Shown here: one piece after another, positions 42,801-52,483 of the stretch
Layout of the letters: each line of letters starts with the position of its first letter
Numbering within the stretch: the first letter of the stretch is position 1
From: Myrmaecium sp. VS I D KN 1
Lineage: Eukaryota; Ascomycota; Dothideomycetes; Valsariales; Valsariaceae
Direction: 5' to 3'
Length of the DNA stretch: 64,000 nt
NCBI GenBank assembly: GCA_019775845.1
Contig: JADQAV010000002.1
Span: forward strand, 1,116,001 to 1,180,000
The notes under the pieces: generated by a model
Database searches by the model: none
The model's input: the letters and a program-made list of their open reading frames with translations, nothing else
What the model was told of the DNA's origin: nothing
Program-made: the position numbers and the translations under genes

Positions 42801-45800
42801 TCCAGCTTCACTTGGAGCGAAGATCTCTTCTCAGTGAATAGCTGGCGCTCGATAATAGGCCTAAGGGCGGGGTCGAAGGGACGGTTAGGGACATAGAGCA
42901 GAATCGCACCAATAGCGAACTTTGTCCAAGCCTCAGCTGCATTCTTGACCTTCTCCATTAAAGTATCGCAAGCGCTGCCGAGGTACGTCTTGCAAGGCTT
43001 AAGGAACGTGTCAAACACCTTTCCGAAGTAGTGATCGTTGGGCAGATCGGTCTCTGTACTAATGAAGTCTTGGTGGGCATCAAGCAGATGGCTCAGCAAC
43101 ACAACCAAGTGCTGGTCGAGTGCATGAACTTGATCCTGCACAAGGGACCAACTATCGACAGCCAACTCCTCGCCGAGGAGATCCAGCTCAACCTTAAACT
43201 GGTGTAGATCGCCGAGCTGAACTGTGTCGAGCAGTTGTATCTTGTCGAGAAGAGATACCTGAACGGCATTTGTAAGTGCTAATGGGGCTTTACCTGCTCC
43301 AGTTACCCCAGCATAGTTGACGAGGTGCTTTAGAACCAGGTCCGGAGTCCAGCTGTCCTGAGCAGCAATGGGAGTGCTTTTTGAAGGCCTGCGTGCCAGT
43401 AATGCGAGCTCTGCGCGTAATTGCGATGTTCTCTGGGTATTTAACCTAGAGGAATTCACTCCAATGTCAAGGAGTTGACATAGACCCTCGTATGCATCCT
43501 CGAAGTAGACTTGGCACGGTTGCTGCTCAACAAGGTCCTTCTCCAGAGACTCAACTGCTTCTTCGAGCTCCAGTATAAATTTCATGCTGGGGAGGTTGTT
43601 CGAGGTGACCAAACTTAAGGACCGCAACAACGACTGCCTAATCTGCGATAGCTGCATCAAAGAAGCATTTGAGCGTTGCAGGGACTTATCAAAACGATCG
43701 GCTAAAGTTTCTAGCCTCAGCAAGCTTCGGACTTCTTCGGCAGTTCGGGGAGTTCCGGGCCGGAAAGCAGTCCATATTCGCTCCATGCTAAGTCCAGAAG
43801 TCAACCTGGTCTCAGGGTTGAAGACCGATAGTTCCTGACTGAGGGCCGTCAATAGTTGTCCAGCTGCATTGCTTGCACGCAGTGAAGTCATAGCCTCTTG
43901 GAACAGGATAAGATAAACCTGAAACGCGGCTTCGTCGAAATTTGTGGAAGATTCAAGCCGGTAGAACGACCACCATAACAGAGACATTCCATTGAGTTGA
44001 TTGAATATCCCCGGTTCGACTGTCCCTGTGCTTACCAAATCGGCACACGCTTTGGACAAAGCTGCAGCAGATTTCGCTAAGAAACCCGGGATTTTGTTCT
44101 TATCTTGACGTCGAGCAGACTGGGCGCCTCGCTGAGGACGCAGGGTGTGAGCAGCTTCTTCCATCTTTCTCGACTCTGCCAGATATTCCATAGCAGCAGC
44201 AAGCCAAGCTGCATACCCTTGTACCTCGCTGTTGTAATGAGTCAAAGGCTCGTTGTTGAGCGGATGCAGCGGTTGGGATCTGGCAAACTCTTGCACTGGA
44301 GATATCTTACTTCCGAGCGTGGAGTAGAACTCCATAAGCTTTTGCAGAAACCGATCTCCGCAAGGAGGCAGGCCCTGGAAACTCCGTATTAACCTATCTT
44401 GAAGCGGCAGCAAAGCTTCTGGGCTGAAACCGACGGACTTCGACAACACCGACTGGGTTTCTTCGTTGTCTGTTGTGGTTCGAGCAGTCAGGGCCAGGCC
44501 CTCTGCAAGTTGCTCGGAGAAGCGGTGGTTGAGAGGAATGTCGTTCACGGAAACATGGTCAAGTGCCAGGCCGACAAGGCCGTCCTGGAGATCAGCAGTG
44601 TGTGATTCGGCAAGTTCTGCCACGCTCCGGTATCTATACATCGAAGCCTCCAGTGGAAAGCTCGGTAACATTTCGATGGAGGCGGCCTCTTGCGGGCTTT
44701 GCGTGGGCAGTATGGAAATTTCTACCGCTCTGTTCCGCATAGCCCTCGAGAGCTCGCCGTACTTAGGGTCCATAGTAAGAAAGATCCTAAAGTTTGGATG
44801 TGGTTTTACCTCCCGTGCAGATCCATCGTCGTTCGAATGCTCATTGATATACAAATATCCATTTGGCTCCAGTAGTGAATTCAGCCTGTCGAGTACGGAT
44901 GAGCTGCAAAGATTCGCGTTGTCGAGGACGATCCATCTTCCTTCTTCCAAAGCCTGTATGAGGATACCATCCACCCATTGAAATCGCGCGCCCTCTATCG
45001 TTCTAGTTGAACCAAGTAAGGACTGGAGGTTATCAAGCAAAAGCCGTGCCTCTCCAGACGGATCATTTTGGAGAACTTGCTGAGCGAGAGGAGAGATGAT
45101 ACTCAGATCATCACCCGAGAATGAAATGAGGCGCTCGTACAGCTCCAAAGCCTCCGCCGATGGGAAAGAGACGGCGGCTTGACCATGGGAAGAAATATGG
45201 ATAAGCCGCAACTGGACAAATGACCTGAGTTTCGAAAGAAACCCGTGAACCTGTCGAGAGAGATCCACCTGCTCATAGCCACCTACAAGATCCATAGCGT
45301 CGATATCCGCATTCATTGAGAATGTGATTAGATCAGCACCGGCTGCAGAGGCAAGCATCCTGAGGAGACTTGATTTTCCTGAGCCGGAAGGTCCGACAAG
45401 GATGACGGGCCAGTTTTGCTGGATGGATATCATCAGGGTTTCCACTAGAGGCAACTGTGCCCTCGACAATCGTAGGCCGTGTGTGAGTTGCTCACTTCTG
45501 AGAGCATTTCTAGGCAAAAGTCCTAAGCCCACTTGCATAGTGTGACTGCTCAAGTTATGGTAGCAATTCTGGCGTTCCCGCGCATCAGGAAATATGCTAC
45601 TGAAGAGCTGTAATACGCACTGCTGGTCGTGCGCGTTGCGAAATCGCTGAAGAAAAACAGTATCCAAGAAATCCCTTGCTGTACCAGAAGGTAGCAAGCC
45701 ATCTTGTGCTGTGAGCAGATGAAGCCATCGAAGGGTATCTCGCAGGTTGAACTCCCAAGGAGAGCCCTGCGAACCGAACTTTCGCTGCATTACATTGGTG

Positions 45801-48800
45801 TCAAGTTCTGAAACAAACTTGATCAGTCTGCGCGTCTGCTCTTCATCGATGCTTGGAAATATTTGCCTGCAAATCAACGTCAAGTCATCTGCAGTAAAGA
45901 CATGCGCGTATACGACAGTAAAGCGATTGACGAACGATGCCGGGAGCCCTTTTCGACCACCGCCTTGATGGTGAGGATTTTGAGCGGCAAACAGACGGAA
46001 GCTTGGGTGCCTCTGAAACGTCTGGTCCAGCTCCGAGATGTAGACCTCGCCTCGGTGATCCAAACATGCATTAAGACCTTCCAAGACCGATTGGGAAGCC
46101 AAATTCATTTCATCCAAGAGAACCCAATCGCCATTTTTCATGGCCTTTAGGAAAGGCGCATCTCTCCATGCAAAGGATCCAGCCTGAGCTCCTTCAACTG
46201 GAACGTCAGACCCAAACAAGTCCATGAGATCTGTTTGTTCCGATAAGTTGATTCGAGCTAACCTTTTCCCGGCAGCCTTGGATATAGCAGTGACTAGTGA
46301 TGTCTTCCCGACACCGGGATTGCCTTCTAGCAATATTGGCTTTGACAACTGCAATGCACGCACGACGCGCATAGCGTTCAACCGTGTCGTGCGCGCACTG
46401 AAGAAAGAGCTGGGGTCTCCAGCGGCTTCAGCGGTACGCGGAAGCTCGAAAGAACCAACAGCGACACGAGACGAGGTGACTTCGATCTCGGCATCTGTAG
46501 AATAGAAAGATGTAAGATCGACGCCAACCAATTTCTCCAGTTGATGATAACAATGTCGTCTTTCTTCATCGATGTCTGCCGGATTTATCGCTAGAATTGC
46601 TGCCGGATTGGCTCCCAGAGTGTCGATAAACACCATAGCGGCTCCATGAACAATCGCATGAATGGGATCTGCATCGGCAAACTGGTTGATGAATGAGACC
46701 CAGGCAAGAGTATCGCGGATGGATATGGATGCAGCAGCTGAAGTATTATACTTCTGGCTGAACCACTGAGAGAATGACACGAGCACAGGTGCATACCCGA
46801 CGGCCGAAGACTTCAGCTTACTTCGAACGATCTGAAGAATATCATCAAGATCAGATAGAGCAGGCACCCAAATTTCAGTGAAACGGTTCCTCAGAGCGGG
46901 TGAGAGCTCCCGTTTTCCGTAATCACCACCCGGGTTCATAGTGGCCATGAATTGAAACCCGTCAGCACCGACCACAAGTGAATCGACAGGGCCTTTTTCT
47001 GCGAGCAGCATCGTTCTCTGGGGCTCCAGGACACTGTTCAATCGCTCAAGCACTGAGTCATCAGCAAGTGAGATTTCGTCTAGTAAGAAGAATTGACCCA
47101 TCTTCAGTGCATGGACGAGACTACCATCAGCCCATTCAAATAGCGCAGCAGCTTTGGTACGGTTGACCTGGATACGCGATTGTACTTCTGCGGGTACAGA
47201 CGCGCGAGCTTCTTCGTCCAGCTCGTCATACTCCTTAAGCAAAGACCCCAGGTCAGCATCGAAATCGATGCGTGCTACACGGTCACGCAGTGCAGAAATC
47301 AAGTCTTGGCGGAGAAGCTCTTCAATGGCAGCTCTGTTCCTGATCGGCCTTTGCGCCCCGATTAAATCACCCGTTTCCGTGTTTTGATGTGCATTCACTA
47401 TGTTCAGCTCCTTGTCGAAGGCCTCAGCCAGCATTTGGCAGACTGTCGTTTTGCCACAGCCTGTTTCTCCGACGAGCAAGACAGGCTCGTTATTACGCAA
47501 AGCGTGGGCTACAAGCACATACAACCTGCGCATAGCATTCGTCCAGACAACTCCATGGGCCTCGTTATGCTTGCTGTTGTACAGCTGAATCTCGGGAGAG
47601 TTATTCGCGTCGTAGAGAGCATGCTCATCGATTATGATGCGGGGACCGCCTTTACTCATGACTTTCTCAATTACCTCCTTCACCATCTGGCGTTCCTCAA
47701 CCTTCCGTACTCTTTCCGCTAATAGCATGTACCCGTTATTGGCGAGATCTTGGGTGCTTTCTGCCTTCCTAAGAGCCCAACGGAAGAGATCACGTAGAGT
47801 AGCGAAGCTCTTCTGCTCGAACAAACGATTTTCTTGTCTAACAATGGAAAGCTCCTTGTAGACGCCGACAATCCGTTTGCACCAAGACTCGGGGATGTTA
47901 GTTCTTCGATGCAGGATTTCGTTGAGCTCTTCGACCGGTATGTCGTCGAAATGCAACTCAAGGAATCGGTTTCGAAAGGCCCTCGACAATACTTTACGAC
48001 CTCCGTACAACCCCGCAGGATTCTGAGTCGCGAAGAGCATGAAGTCTTCATGAGGCCGTACGACTTCCTGTGTTTCGGGAATGAGAAGTTCTCGGTTGTC
48101 GTCCAGAAGCCGGTTAAGCGCCTCCAGGACGTCTGTCGGAGCAAGATTGAGCTCATCAAGTACAACCCAATGACCCTCCCTCAGAGCACGCACAAAAACG
48201 CCCTCCTGGAATTTCAACTGACCATCCGGACCGGATACGTAAGTCCCCAGATACTCCTGGAGGTCTGTGTGCTCGTGGTTGTTGATCCGGACGAATTTGT
48301 TGCCTGACCTCTTGGCGAGATATTCGATCATACTCGTTTTACCGGACGAGGTAGGCCCCTGGATCAGCACTGGATACTTCCGCGTTGACGCTGCTCGGAT
48401 AAGGTTATTAAGGTTTCTCTGGACGAAAGGAGTTATGATATAGTGGGCCTGGTCTTGCACGGGATATTTGCCCTGGCGAAGCCAATGATGCCCCTCTTGA
48501 ACGTAGCCGCGCCCGTCTTCGGGCTTTCGGAGGGGTTTAGAGAGTTCGCTTTTGACATTGCCATGCTTTCTGAAGAGGTACTGACGGATAATAGGGGCAA
48601 GCAAGTTCTCTGACACATTGTCTAGGAACGTAAGAAAGCTCATGTGGAATCCCTCAAAGAGAGCTCGTCGTAGGCCACATAACGGCGACTTCTCTCTAGC
48701 GTACACTAACGTACGTGTCAAAGTCCTGAGGCTGAAATGCGGCTTTTGATTGGCCCCGTCAACAAGCATGTTGGCCCTCGAGAGCCTCTGTATCTCCATA

Positions 48801-51460
48801 TACAGATCGGTCACATCAGAGCAGAGCCTCGAGAGAAGCGGATCTCTGGAGTCACCACCGAGGTAAGTCTGAACGATGCTTCGCAGGCTCTTCGCGTCAC
48901 CATCAGGGCTTTCCACATATATTTCAGTGAAGCGAGACCGAATACCGGGAGAGAGGTCCTTTTTGCCCACATCAGTTGCGGGGTTCATAGCGGCGAACAC
49001 ACGGAAATCGGGATGAGCAACAACACGCTCAATATTGCCAGCCTCGGTTAGTAGGATTGAAGGTTCACCATCAGGCCCACTGTTCAGAAGATCAAGAATT
49101 GCCTCTAGGGTATCAGAAGACGCCAAATTGATCTCGTCGAGCAGAACCCAGTCTCCGTTCCGGACAGCCTTGACGATATTTCCTTCCACAAACGTGAAGG
49201 CAAAGGATTCCGTTCCAGCGGCAATGCGCGATTCCAGGTCTTTCAGGTCCGATGCAAACTTTTCCCAGCGTGCCTCGGGGAAAGGACGTGCCGAATGGCC
49301 AACTTTACGTCTTTTCTTTGGTTGGTCCTCGTCAGGCTCTACTGATGAGTTGGAATCGTGCTTTGGCCGGGCCTGGTCTACCATCCGAAGGGCTTCCCTC
49401 CAGAGCTGACAGACTCGTTTCCATTCGCCCTTAGCAACCCGCTTCCCAAGAATTTCGACGAAACGGGCGTTCTTCTTCCTAGAAAAGGTCATATCGAATA
49501 ACTCATCGAATTCGTCCTTCATTGGTATTATCAGGCTTCGCACATTCACGGGCTTGAAGCCGCCTAACAAATCCGCGCTTTCACTTTGTTGGGACAAGTT
49601 GAAAGGAACCAGTTTTCGTCCCATCTGGTCTGCAAGAAATTGAACACTGGTGGTCTTACCAACGCCAGTCTCTCCGACCAAGAGAAGGGGCTCTCGGCGA
49701 TCCACGGCTACTGCTACTCTTTCGAGAAGGCGTAAGGAATAATCATTCGTTGAGTAAGTCCGGCCAGCAGATGCTTGATTTCGCGGACCAGTTGGCCGAT
49801 GCCTTGGTAGTCTTACTCTTCCTACTCGGAGTTGACCGCTCCCAGAACCTGCATTTTCGAGCTCATAAGATACCTCATGCCGCGAAAGGAGATGATCTCG
49901 GCGTTTAGGATCAATGTGCAGTTCTTCAGCAAGGCTTGCCATCACCTTGACTCTTGCCCGCTCGCTTTGGAGGCTGCCAGCGAAACAGTCCAATGCCTCG
50001 AGAAAAATAGCATCCATTTGTTCGGCAGTATAGGTATCTGCGCTTGTGAGAATAGCTGATATCCTATCGCACCACTTGAGCAGGTCTCGCGGGGTTACAG
50101 TACGCAAGGACACGCCATTCTCCGAAGCAAGCGCCGGATCGCGGTACGTAGTCTGCACTCTGGAGTACGCACGGACGATTGAGGAAGCATGGCCTATGAG
50201 TTTGGGATATCTCAATTTAATGATTTCGTGGAACTCATCCTCAGCGGGCATAGCTATAGGTACAAAAGTCCAGAACCGAGCGCCTAGCATTCCGGACTTG
50301 GGAAGAAATTCATCTCCTCGGGAATTGAGGATAGTTCGCATGGTAGCTATGATCTTGAACCCGCGTGCCGCCTTGAGAGTCTCGCCACGGGACGGGATAG
50401 CCAGTTCCCCACGTTCGATCAAAGGTAAAAGGGTGCTGATAACTTCATTGGGGGCCCGGTCTAGATCCTCGATTACCACCCATCGCCCCTCACGCACAGC
50501 GGTAGTCAGGACTCCAGCTTTCCAGACGAAGGTCCCTGGAACAGATCCGGCTGTGTACATCCCGATAAGCATCTTCGCATCGCTTTGTTCGTTGAGGTGT
50601 AGGGTGACCATAGTTGATAGATATCCCATCTCGGAAGCCAGGTGGCGGATTAGTAGGGTTTTCCCGGAGCCTGCTCTTCCCGTCAGGAGCAGAGGCGACG
50701 AGCTGAGAAGTCCGCGAGCGATGCATCGCAGATTATGCACAGTCGTGGGAATATGAACCAAAGGAGACTCGAGACCACGCCTAGATGAGCTGTTCAGCCG
50801 CGGCAGCAAAACTCCATGTATATCGGCCACGAGAGCAGAGGGGTTTTGCAGTCCAGAAGATGCGGTCACCGCGGTACGCGCAGAGTTTGCCCGAAGTTGT
50901 GCATCCATATGTTTCCATCTCTTTTCTTCCCACAGACTAAGGAAGCGGTAGTCGATTCTCTTTCCCTCCCACCCGCCGTATATCGGTTCCTGCCCAAGAT
51001 TTCTCGCAATCATATCTTCCATAGCTGCATCGGCGGCATGCAGATAAAGACAGAGTATCCGGACAGTAAGGTAGCGAACCGGTCGCGACTTGTGCGCAAG
51101 CAAGAACTGTAGGCTGGACGGTCGAACATTCTTAGCAAAATTTGCGTTGTCGTAGCAGAGCAATCGGAAGCCACCTAGAAGAAGCTCCACAAGCTCTTCC
51201 TCAGGCATAGATCGGTCGCTCGCAATGCTGGAAAGCTGCCCAAACATTCCATCCGCGCGGCGAATAGTAAGTAGGCGCTCCAGATATTCTGCAAGATGAG
51301 GCGCGAAGGGTAGGATTCGTCCATAGGCGGGGACTTGGAGAGCGAGCGGCGCATTCGAAGAAAGCCATCGCGCACATATCTCGCCATATACTCGTTCGTT
51401 TGCGATAAAGACCGAATCTGCGGTCCGCGGGTTCAGCGCGGCCGCCGCGAGCGTCTCCAT
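36869..51460 (-). CDS. MDN1: Midasin (Mdn1/Rea1), giant dynein-like AAA+ ATPase of 60S maturation
   Basis: One uninterrupted frame of 4863 aa, close to yeast Mdn1 (4910 aa). Six P-loops can be read: TGRAGSGKT (about residue 263), GETGVGKTT (598), GPTSSGKTS (1037), GETGCGKTT (1335), GNPGVGKTS (1718) and GPSGSGKSS (2025). Paired Walker B-type motifs follow, such as VLLDEINLAS, VVLDELNLAP, FLLDEISLAD and VLLDEMNLAS. A long helical linker spans about 2300-4000. A strongly acidic Asp/Glu/Gln tract lies at about 4020-4590. The C-terminal MIDAS/VWA domain has the metal motif DDSKS at about 4652 (QIMIAVDDSKSMAE). Midasin uses ATP to pull assembly factors (Ytm1/Erb1, Rsa4) off pre-60S particles. Many long antisense frames over the acidic tract are composition artefacts. 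The ATG at 51460 gives the expected start; MRPL12-type gene diverges 200 bp away. Confidence 0.97.
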   Translation of the reverse strand: METLAAAALNPRTADSVFIANERVYGEICARWLSSNAPLALQVPAYGRILPFAPHLAEYLERLLTIRRADGMFGQLSSIASDRSMPEEELVELLLGGFRLLCYDNANFAKNVRPSSLQFLLAHKSRPVRYLTVRILCLYLHAADAAMEDMIARNLGQEPIYGGWEGKRIDYRFLSLWEEKRWKHMDAQLRANSARTAVTASSGLQNPSALVADIHGVLLPRLNSSSRRGLESPLVHIPTTVHNLRCIARGLLSSSPLLLTGRAGSGKTLLIRHLASEMGYLSTMVTLHLNEQSDAKMLIGMYTAGSVPGTFVWKAGVLTTAVREGRWVVIEDLDRAPNEVISTLLPLIERGELAIPSRGETLKAARGFKIIATMRTILNSRGDEFLPKSGMLGARFWTFVPIAMPAEDEFHEIIKLRYPKLIGHASSIVRAYSRVQTTYRDPALASENGVSLRTVTPRDLLKWCDRISAILTSADTYTAEQMDAIFLEALDCFAGSLQSERARVKVMASLAEELHIDPKRRDHLLSRHEVSYELENAGSGSGQLRVGRVRLPRHRPTGPRNQASAGRTYSTNDYSLRLLERVAVAVDRREPLLLVGETGVGKTTSVQFLADQMGRKLVPFNLSQQSESADLLGGFKPVNVRSLIIPMKDEFDELFDMTFSRKKNARFVEILGKRVAKGEWKRVCQLWREALRMVDQARPKHDSNSSVEPDEDQPKKRRKVGHSARPFPEARWEKFASDLKDLESRIAAGTESFAFTFVEGNIVKAVRNGDWVLLDEINLASSDTLEAILDLLNSGPDGEPSILLTEAGNIERVVAHPDFRVFAAMNPATDVGKKDLSPGIRSRFTEIYVESPDGDAKSLRSIVQTYLGGDSRDPLLSRLCSDVTDLYMEIQRLSRANMLVDGANQKPHFSLRTLTRTLVYAREKSPLCGLRRALFEGFHMSFLTFLDNVSENLLAPIIRQYLFRKHGNVKSELSKPLRKPEDGRGYVQEGHHWLRQGKYPVQDQAHYIITPFVQRNLNNLIRAASTRKYPVLIQGPTSSGKTSMIEYLAKRSGNKFVRINNHEHTDLQEYLGTYVSGPDGQLKFQEGVFVRALREGHWVVLDELNLAPTDVLEALNRLLDDNRELLIPETQEVVRPHEDFMLFATQNPAGLYGGRKVLSRAFRNRFLELHFDDIPVEELNEILHRRTNIPESWCKRIVGVYKELSIVRQENRLFEQKSFATLRDLFRWALRKAESTQDLANNGYMLLAERVRKVEERQMVKEVIEKVMSKGGPRIIIDEHALYDANNSPEIQLYNSKHNEAHGVVWTNAMRRLYVLVAHALRNNEPVLLVGETGCGKTTVCQMLAEAFDKELNIVNAHQNTETGDLIGAQRPIRNRAAIEELLRQDLISALRDRVARIDFDADLGSLLKEYDELDEEARASVPAEVQSRIQVNRTKAAALFEWADGSLVHALKMGQFFLLDEISLADDSVLERLNSVLEPQRTMLLAEKGPVDSLVVGADGFQFMATMNPGGDYGKRELSPALRNRFTEIWVPALSDLDDILQIVRSKLKSSAVGYAPVLVSFSQWFSQKYNTSAAASISIRDTLAWVSFINQFADADPIHAIVHGAAMVFIDTLGANPAAILAINPADIDEERRHCYHQLEKLVGVDLTSFYSTDAEIEVTSSRVAVGSFELPRTAEAAGDPSSFFSARTTRLNAMRVVRALQLSKPILLEGNPGVGKTSLVTAISKAAGKRLARINLSEQTDLMDLFGSDVPVEGAQAGSFAWRDAPFLKAMKNGDWVLLDEMNLASQSVLEGLNACLDHRGEVYISELDQTFQRHPSFRLFAAQNPHHQGGGRKGLPASFVNRFTVVYAHVFTADDLTLICRQIFPSIDEEQTRRLIKFVSELDTNVMQRKFGSQGSPWEFNLRDTLRWLHLLTAQDGLLPSGTARDFLDTVFLQRFRNAHDQQCVLQLFSSIFPDARERQNCYHNLSSHTMQVGLGLLPRNALRSEQLTHGLRLSRAQLPLVETLMISIQQNWPVILVGPSGSGKSSLLRMLASAAGADLITFSMNADIDAMDLVGGYEQVDLSRQVHGFLSKLRSFVQLRLIHISSHGQAAVSFPSAEALELYERLISFSGDDLSIISPLAQQVLQNDPSGEARLLLDNLQSLLGSTRTIEGARFQWVDGILIQALEEGRWIVLDNANLCSSSVLDRLNSLLEPNGYLYINEHSNDDGSAREVKPHPNFRIFLTMDPKYGELSRAMRNRAVEISILPTQSPQEAASIEMLPSFPLEASMYRYRSVAELAESHTADLQDGLVGLALDHVSVNDIPLNHRFSEQLAEGLALTARTTTDNEETQSVLSKSVGFSPEALLPLQDRLIRSFQGLPPCGDRFLQKLMEFYSTLGSKISPVQEFARSQPLHPLNNEPLTHYNSEVQGYAAWLAAAMEYLAESRKMEEAAHTLRPQRGAQSARRQDKNKIPGFLAKSAAALSKACADLVSTGTVEPGIFNQLNGMSLLWWSFYRLESSTNFDEAAFQVYLILFQEAMTSLRASNAAGQLLTALSQELSVFNPETRLTSGLSMERIWTAFRPGTPRTAEEVRSLLRLETLADRFDKSLQRSNASLMQLSQIRQSLLRSLSLVTSNNLPSMKFILELEEAVESLEKDLVEQQPCQVYFEDAYEGLCQLLDIGVNSSRLNTQRTSQLRAELALLARRPSKSTPIAAQDSWTPDLVLKHLVNYAGVTGAGKAPLALTNAVQVSLLDKIQLLDTVQLGDLHQFKVELDLLGEELAVDSWSLVQDQVHALDQHLVVLLSHLLDAHQDFISTETDLPNDHYFGKVFDTFLKPCKTYLGSACDTLMEKVKNAAEAWTKFAIGAILLYVPNRPFDPALRPIIERQLFTEKRSSLQVKLEALRVFEQFLTGQLSNLRMRLVESEMFQMGQEPPIPAVARPDRSEMNELQGEFMNILNVLGPYLRNDLISDKSLMNKTFHANIAQIIQRLRGRYRFYDDITEPVVGLLTCFVIGLTLGSRAESLESIQRTPVTYLAAHTPFISTTRDIVVDDFNDIMTSSNAAIDIRLHALYGFAATRNLGPMGCLSLRQRETLNELFASLYSQWRERLKMDQERAAAESSLYTFRGSKEDEDAAMEKEDLELFPDYEAENAEALGLRNEKAKLQELTGKLCDIHRSIFDPDVSGKRAPEILETLLRETVQWLASAPNEEVQKVTTMESTLPAIFLTLHSKAQALEITEQHGLHYNFYYDPNLVEAKRYIALIRKIQTRFGEIQKIWPEHATLEDVLRTCSEALAFSHLEPVAKFLTKGEKLHGYMYEWQKVASREYSVAPLYDEMTSLLISWRQLELSTWARLLDLEVEKCANQTKGWWFVAYESIIAASQSLDAPSMRTHAEGLLKTLEGFFASTTLGQFYQRLRLLEQFAAHLRLLILDNPNLRPVHLALDNFLRYFTRYEKPVQEALSRGRQGLEKNMKEVIQLASWKDTNIDALKQSAKRSHQKLSKLVRKFREVLNQPVHSILSQDPAEEGLTYELARPEDVTAAADLRALQIGEQEVQSWATRPTRFKNLPATLSIMRSKATPPKDAYDGHEHINDFIGDLESTIVQLSKETPKTLTEENKGLVQHLKTRKRRLFADTLREMRQMGFQSNPGTDLLAKQGSFAVVMASLQAPDNRKLLGSSLAMAESYLHNTLGLMPQVRNVAKEHNADLTGAEVARSIGYLESLLHTMLRQRTVIAKSYNECEQLGNALLQTKDLWAPDTYEIFKAKPNGDTERSALSERVAWLAAILSVGEKVLESQAKLGNLDVSIITSTFRTWIEQLEALQNSCNSLPYLPAGITSDMHTSMEKAMRELMESVSSNILQWMKDFPFVASVLKQVLPWAQPVAEEKNPVGGQPLSHQIQALSQQIPSVLDLILGSMQDVEKANATLPCSNEDAGWLTKAEQSMSSAIKSLHMAQVASALNSILNQIRYLPGDERNSLRVVAALLASVRPILDQYAAIARHTILRYLGLHYAICKMTYRLSKVFIQIGTHGFCTPAEQSDEKMGKDDKLEGGTGLGEGEGAEDISKDIQDDEDLSDLAQQPDNKDNKDEIEDEKDAVDMADEDMEGQLDDEAEQEDEGQNGDEEDDIEEEMGDVDDLGPSTVDEKMWDDGQQDAEKDKEGDESKGTTNNEEQVAKQDKEGDREEGQDQEQEEDMDAEAGVDESEEVGQEEMEQTDPHLQEEQTLDLPEDLDMGGDEGKEDDDILGSDDDTLGELEPEETEQQDENAEVEDGSESPAPADPDAIPEDENAAESVDQDLQEVDDHPDEEQDQQNEQDEQAVDEDLTTADRKPDEDEKGADEAAEAGTGIEAQEDAQHDQDNSTSAVQQDQGTQGEAAEQDNTAGEKGTKQAPQQEAAGRDEDLQDAPEANPFKKLGDTLEKWYQQQRQIQESAEKDESQARETIKDVDMADADFEHLPDEHTEHDTQALGTATEEQAKALDEDMALPSNELPEHPLEDVMDTAEEELKEDQAMQDVEPTQQERKQEESGQSAAFVGQPRDFNYDDENGGIADEEQESDSEVSEVDHRLEATHIDGSLVDAPRDVESARALWTRHESSTRTLSQSLTEQLRLILAPTSATKLRGDFRTGKRLNLKRIIPYIASSYKRDKIWLRRSLPSKRAYQIMIAVDDSKSMAESRSSELAFETLALVAKALAMLESGELCVVGFGSEVRVAHSFDKPFTSDSGVDVFRQFGFQQDKTDVRNLVQQSIKIFQEARMRATGAGAELWQLQLIVSDGICDSHEEIQRLVRQAQEQRIMLVFVIVDPAALRAESESEGQSKQSILDMQSVDFTPEGKVVRWRYMDRFPFRWYLVVRDVKELPGVLATALRQWFAEVADSSAA

Positions 51461-51659
51461 TTTTTCAGGAGAGCGTTGGTAGCCAGGTATGGCTATATGC
51501 AGTGAAAAGTTAAGTCGCAGTTATTGATGGCGGCGACCTCCAAAAAAACCCGCCAAGCTTCACCGCGCTAAAAGTTTACTTCGACGTTCCATGCGGAGGT
51601 CCTTTCATCCCCGAGCACTCAACCACCGACCGAACCCAACCATCGCCAAAGGCTCCATC
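51461..51659. promoter_or_regulatory. Short divergent promoter MDN1 / mitochondrial bL12
   Basis: Only 199 bases (130 if the upstream ATG at 51591 is used) separate the two start codons, so both promoters must overlap. No TATA box is seen. Confidence 0.55.
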
Positions 51660-52270
51660 ATGTCCCTCTCTACCCCCCTCAGGCGGCTCGCCTGCATCGC
51701 CAGGCCCTCTTCCGGTGTCGTCCGCCCTGCCGTTTCCTCCCTCATCTGCCAGCGACCTGCCCAGCGATGGCAGTCTACCGGCGCTGCCGCTGCTCCCAGC
51801 AATCCGAAGATCGCAAGCATTGTCGATCAAATCAGCCAATTGACGCTTTTGGAGACAGCGGACCTCGTTTCCACCCTGAAGGTAGTGCCTCCTACGCGGG
51901 TTGGGGGAAACGTAGATGGCTGACTGCGGCCTCATAGACACGCCTAAACATTCCTGACATGCCGGTTGGTGGTTTCGCTGCCGCCGCTGCCCCAGCTGCG
52001 GCACCTGCGGCAGCCCAGGCCGAGGAGGAAGAAGCCGCACCTGCGGCGCAAGAGAAGACGCTGTTCAACCTCAAGCTGCAGTCATTCGACGCGGCAGCCA
52101 AGCCCAAGGTCATCAAGGAGGTCAAGAGCCTGCTCGGGTTGAGCTTGGTGGACAGCAAGAAGTTCGTGGAGAGTGCACCTAAGGTGTTGAAGGAGGGCGT
52201 GCCGAAGGAGGAGGCTGAGAAGATCGTTGAGACACTGAAGGGCTTGGGGGCTGTCGTTGTTATGGAGTAG
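51660..52270 (+). CDS. MNP1: Mitochondrial large-subunit ribosomal protein bL12m (L7/L12)
   Basis: Two exons, 51660-51881 and 51938-52270, intron 56 bp; 184 aa. The first 40 residues are Arg/Ser-rich (MSLSTPLRRLACIARPSSG) as for a mitochondrial presequence. Then comes the L7/L12 N-terminal dimerisation part (SIVDQISQLTLLETADLVSTLK joined across the intron to TRLNIPDMPVGGF), an Ala/Glu-rich hinge, and the C-terminal domain EKTLFNLKLQSFD, KPKVIKEVKSLLGLSLVDSK, KKFVESAPKVLKEGVPKEEA, LKGLGAVVVME. bL12m forms the stalk that recruits translation factors to the mitoribosome. An in-frame ATG at 51591 would add 23 residues; I chose 51660 because it gives a more typical presequence. Confidence 0.95.
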
Positions 52271-52483
52271 ACTACCCCGAGGGACAAGGGCTTTGGTTCG
52301 CATCATGAAGGCGTTTGCCGCTGTAATTGTATAAAATGGGTATATGTAAAAACAAATCTTCAGAACATGGAGAGCCTTCCTCTTCGAATGCATCAACCCA
52401 ACGTCGAGAGAATGCAATCGAGCGCGACAGTGCTCCCTGCACCCACCGCACATACACGTCAAAGAAGCGTTCAGCAGCACGCT

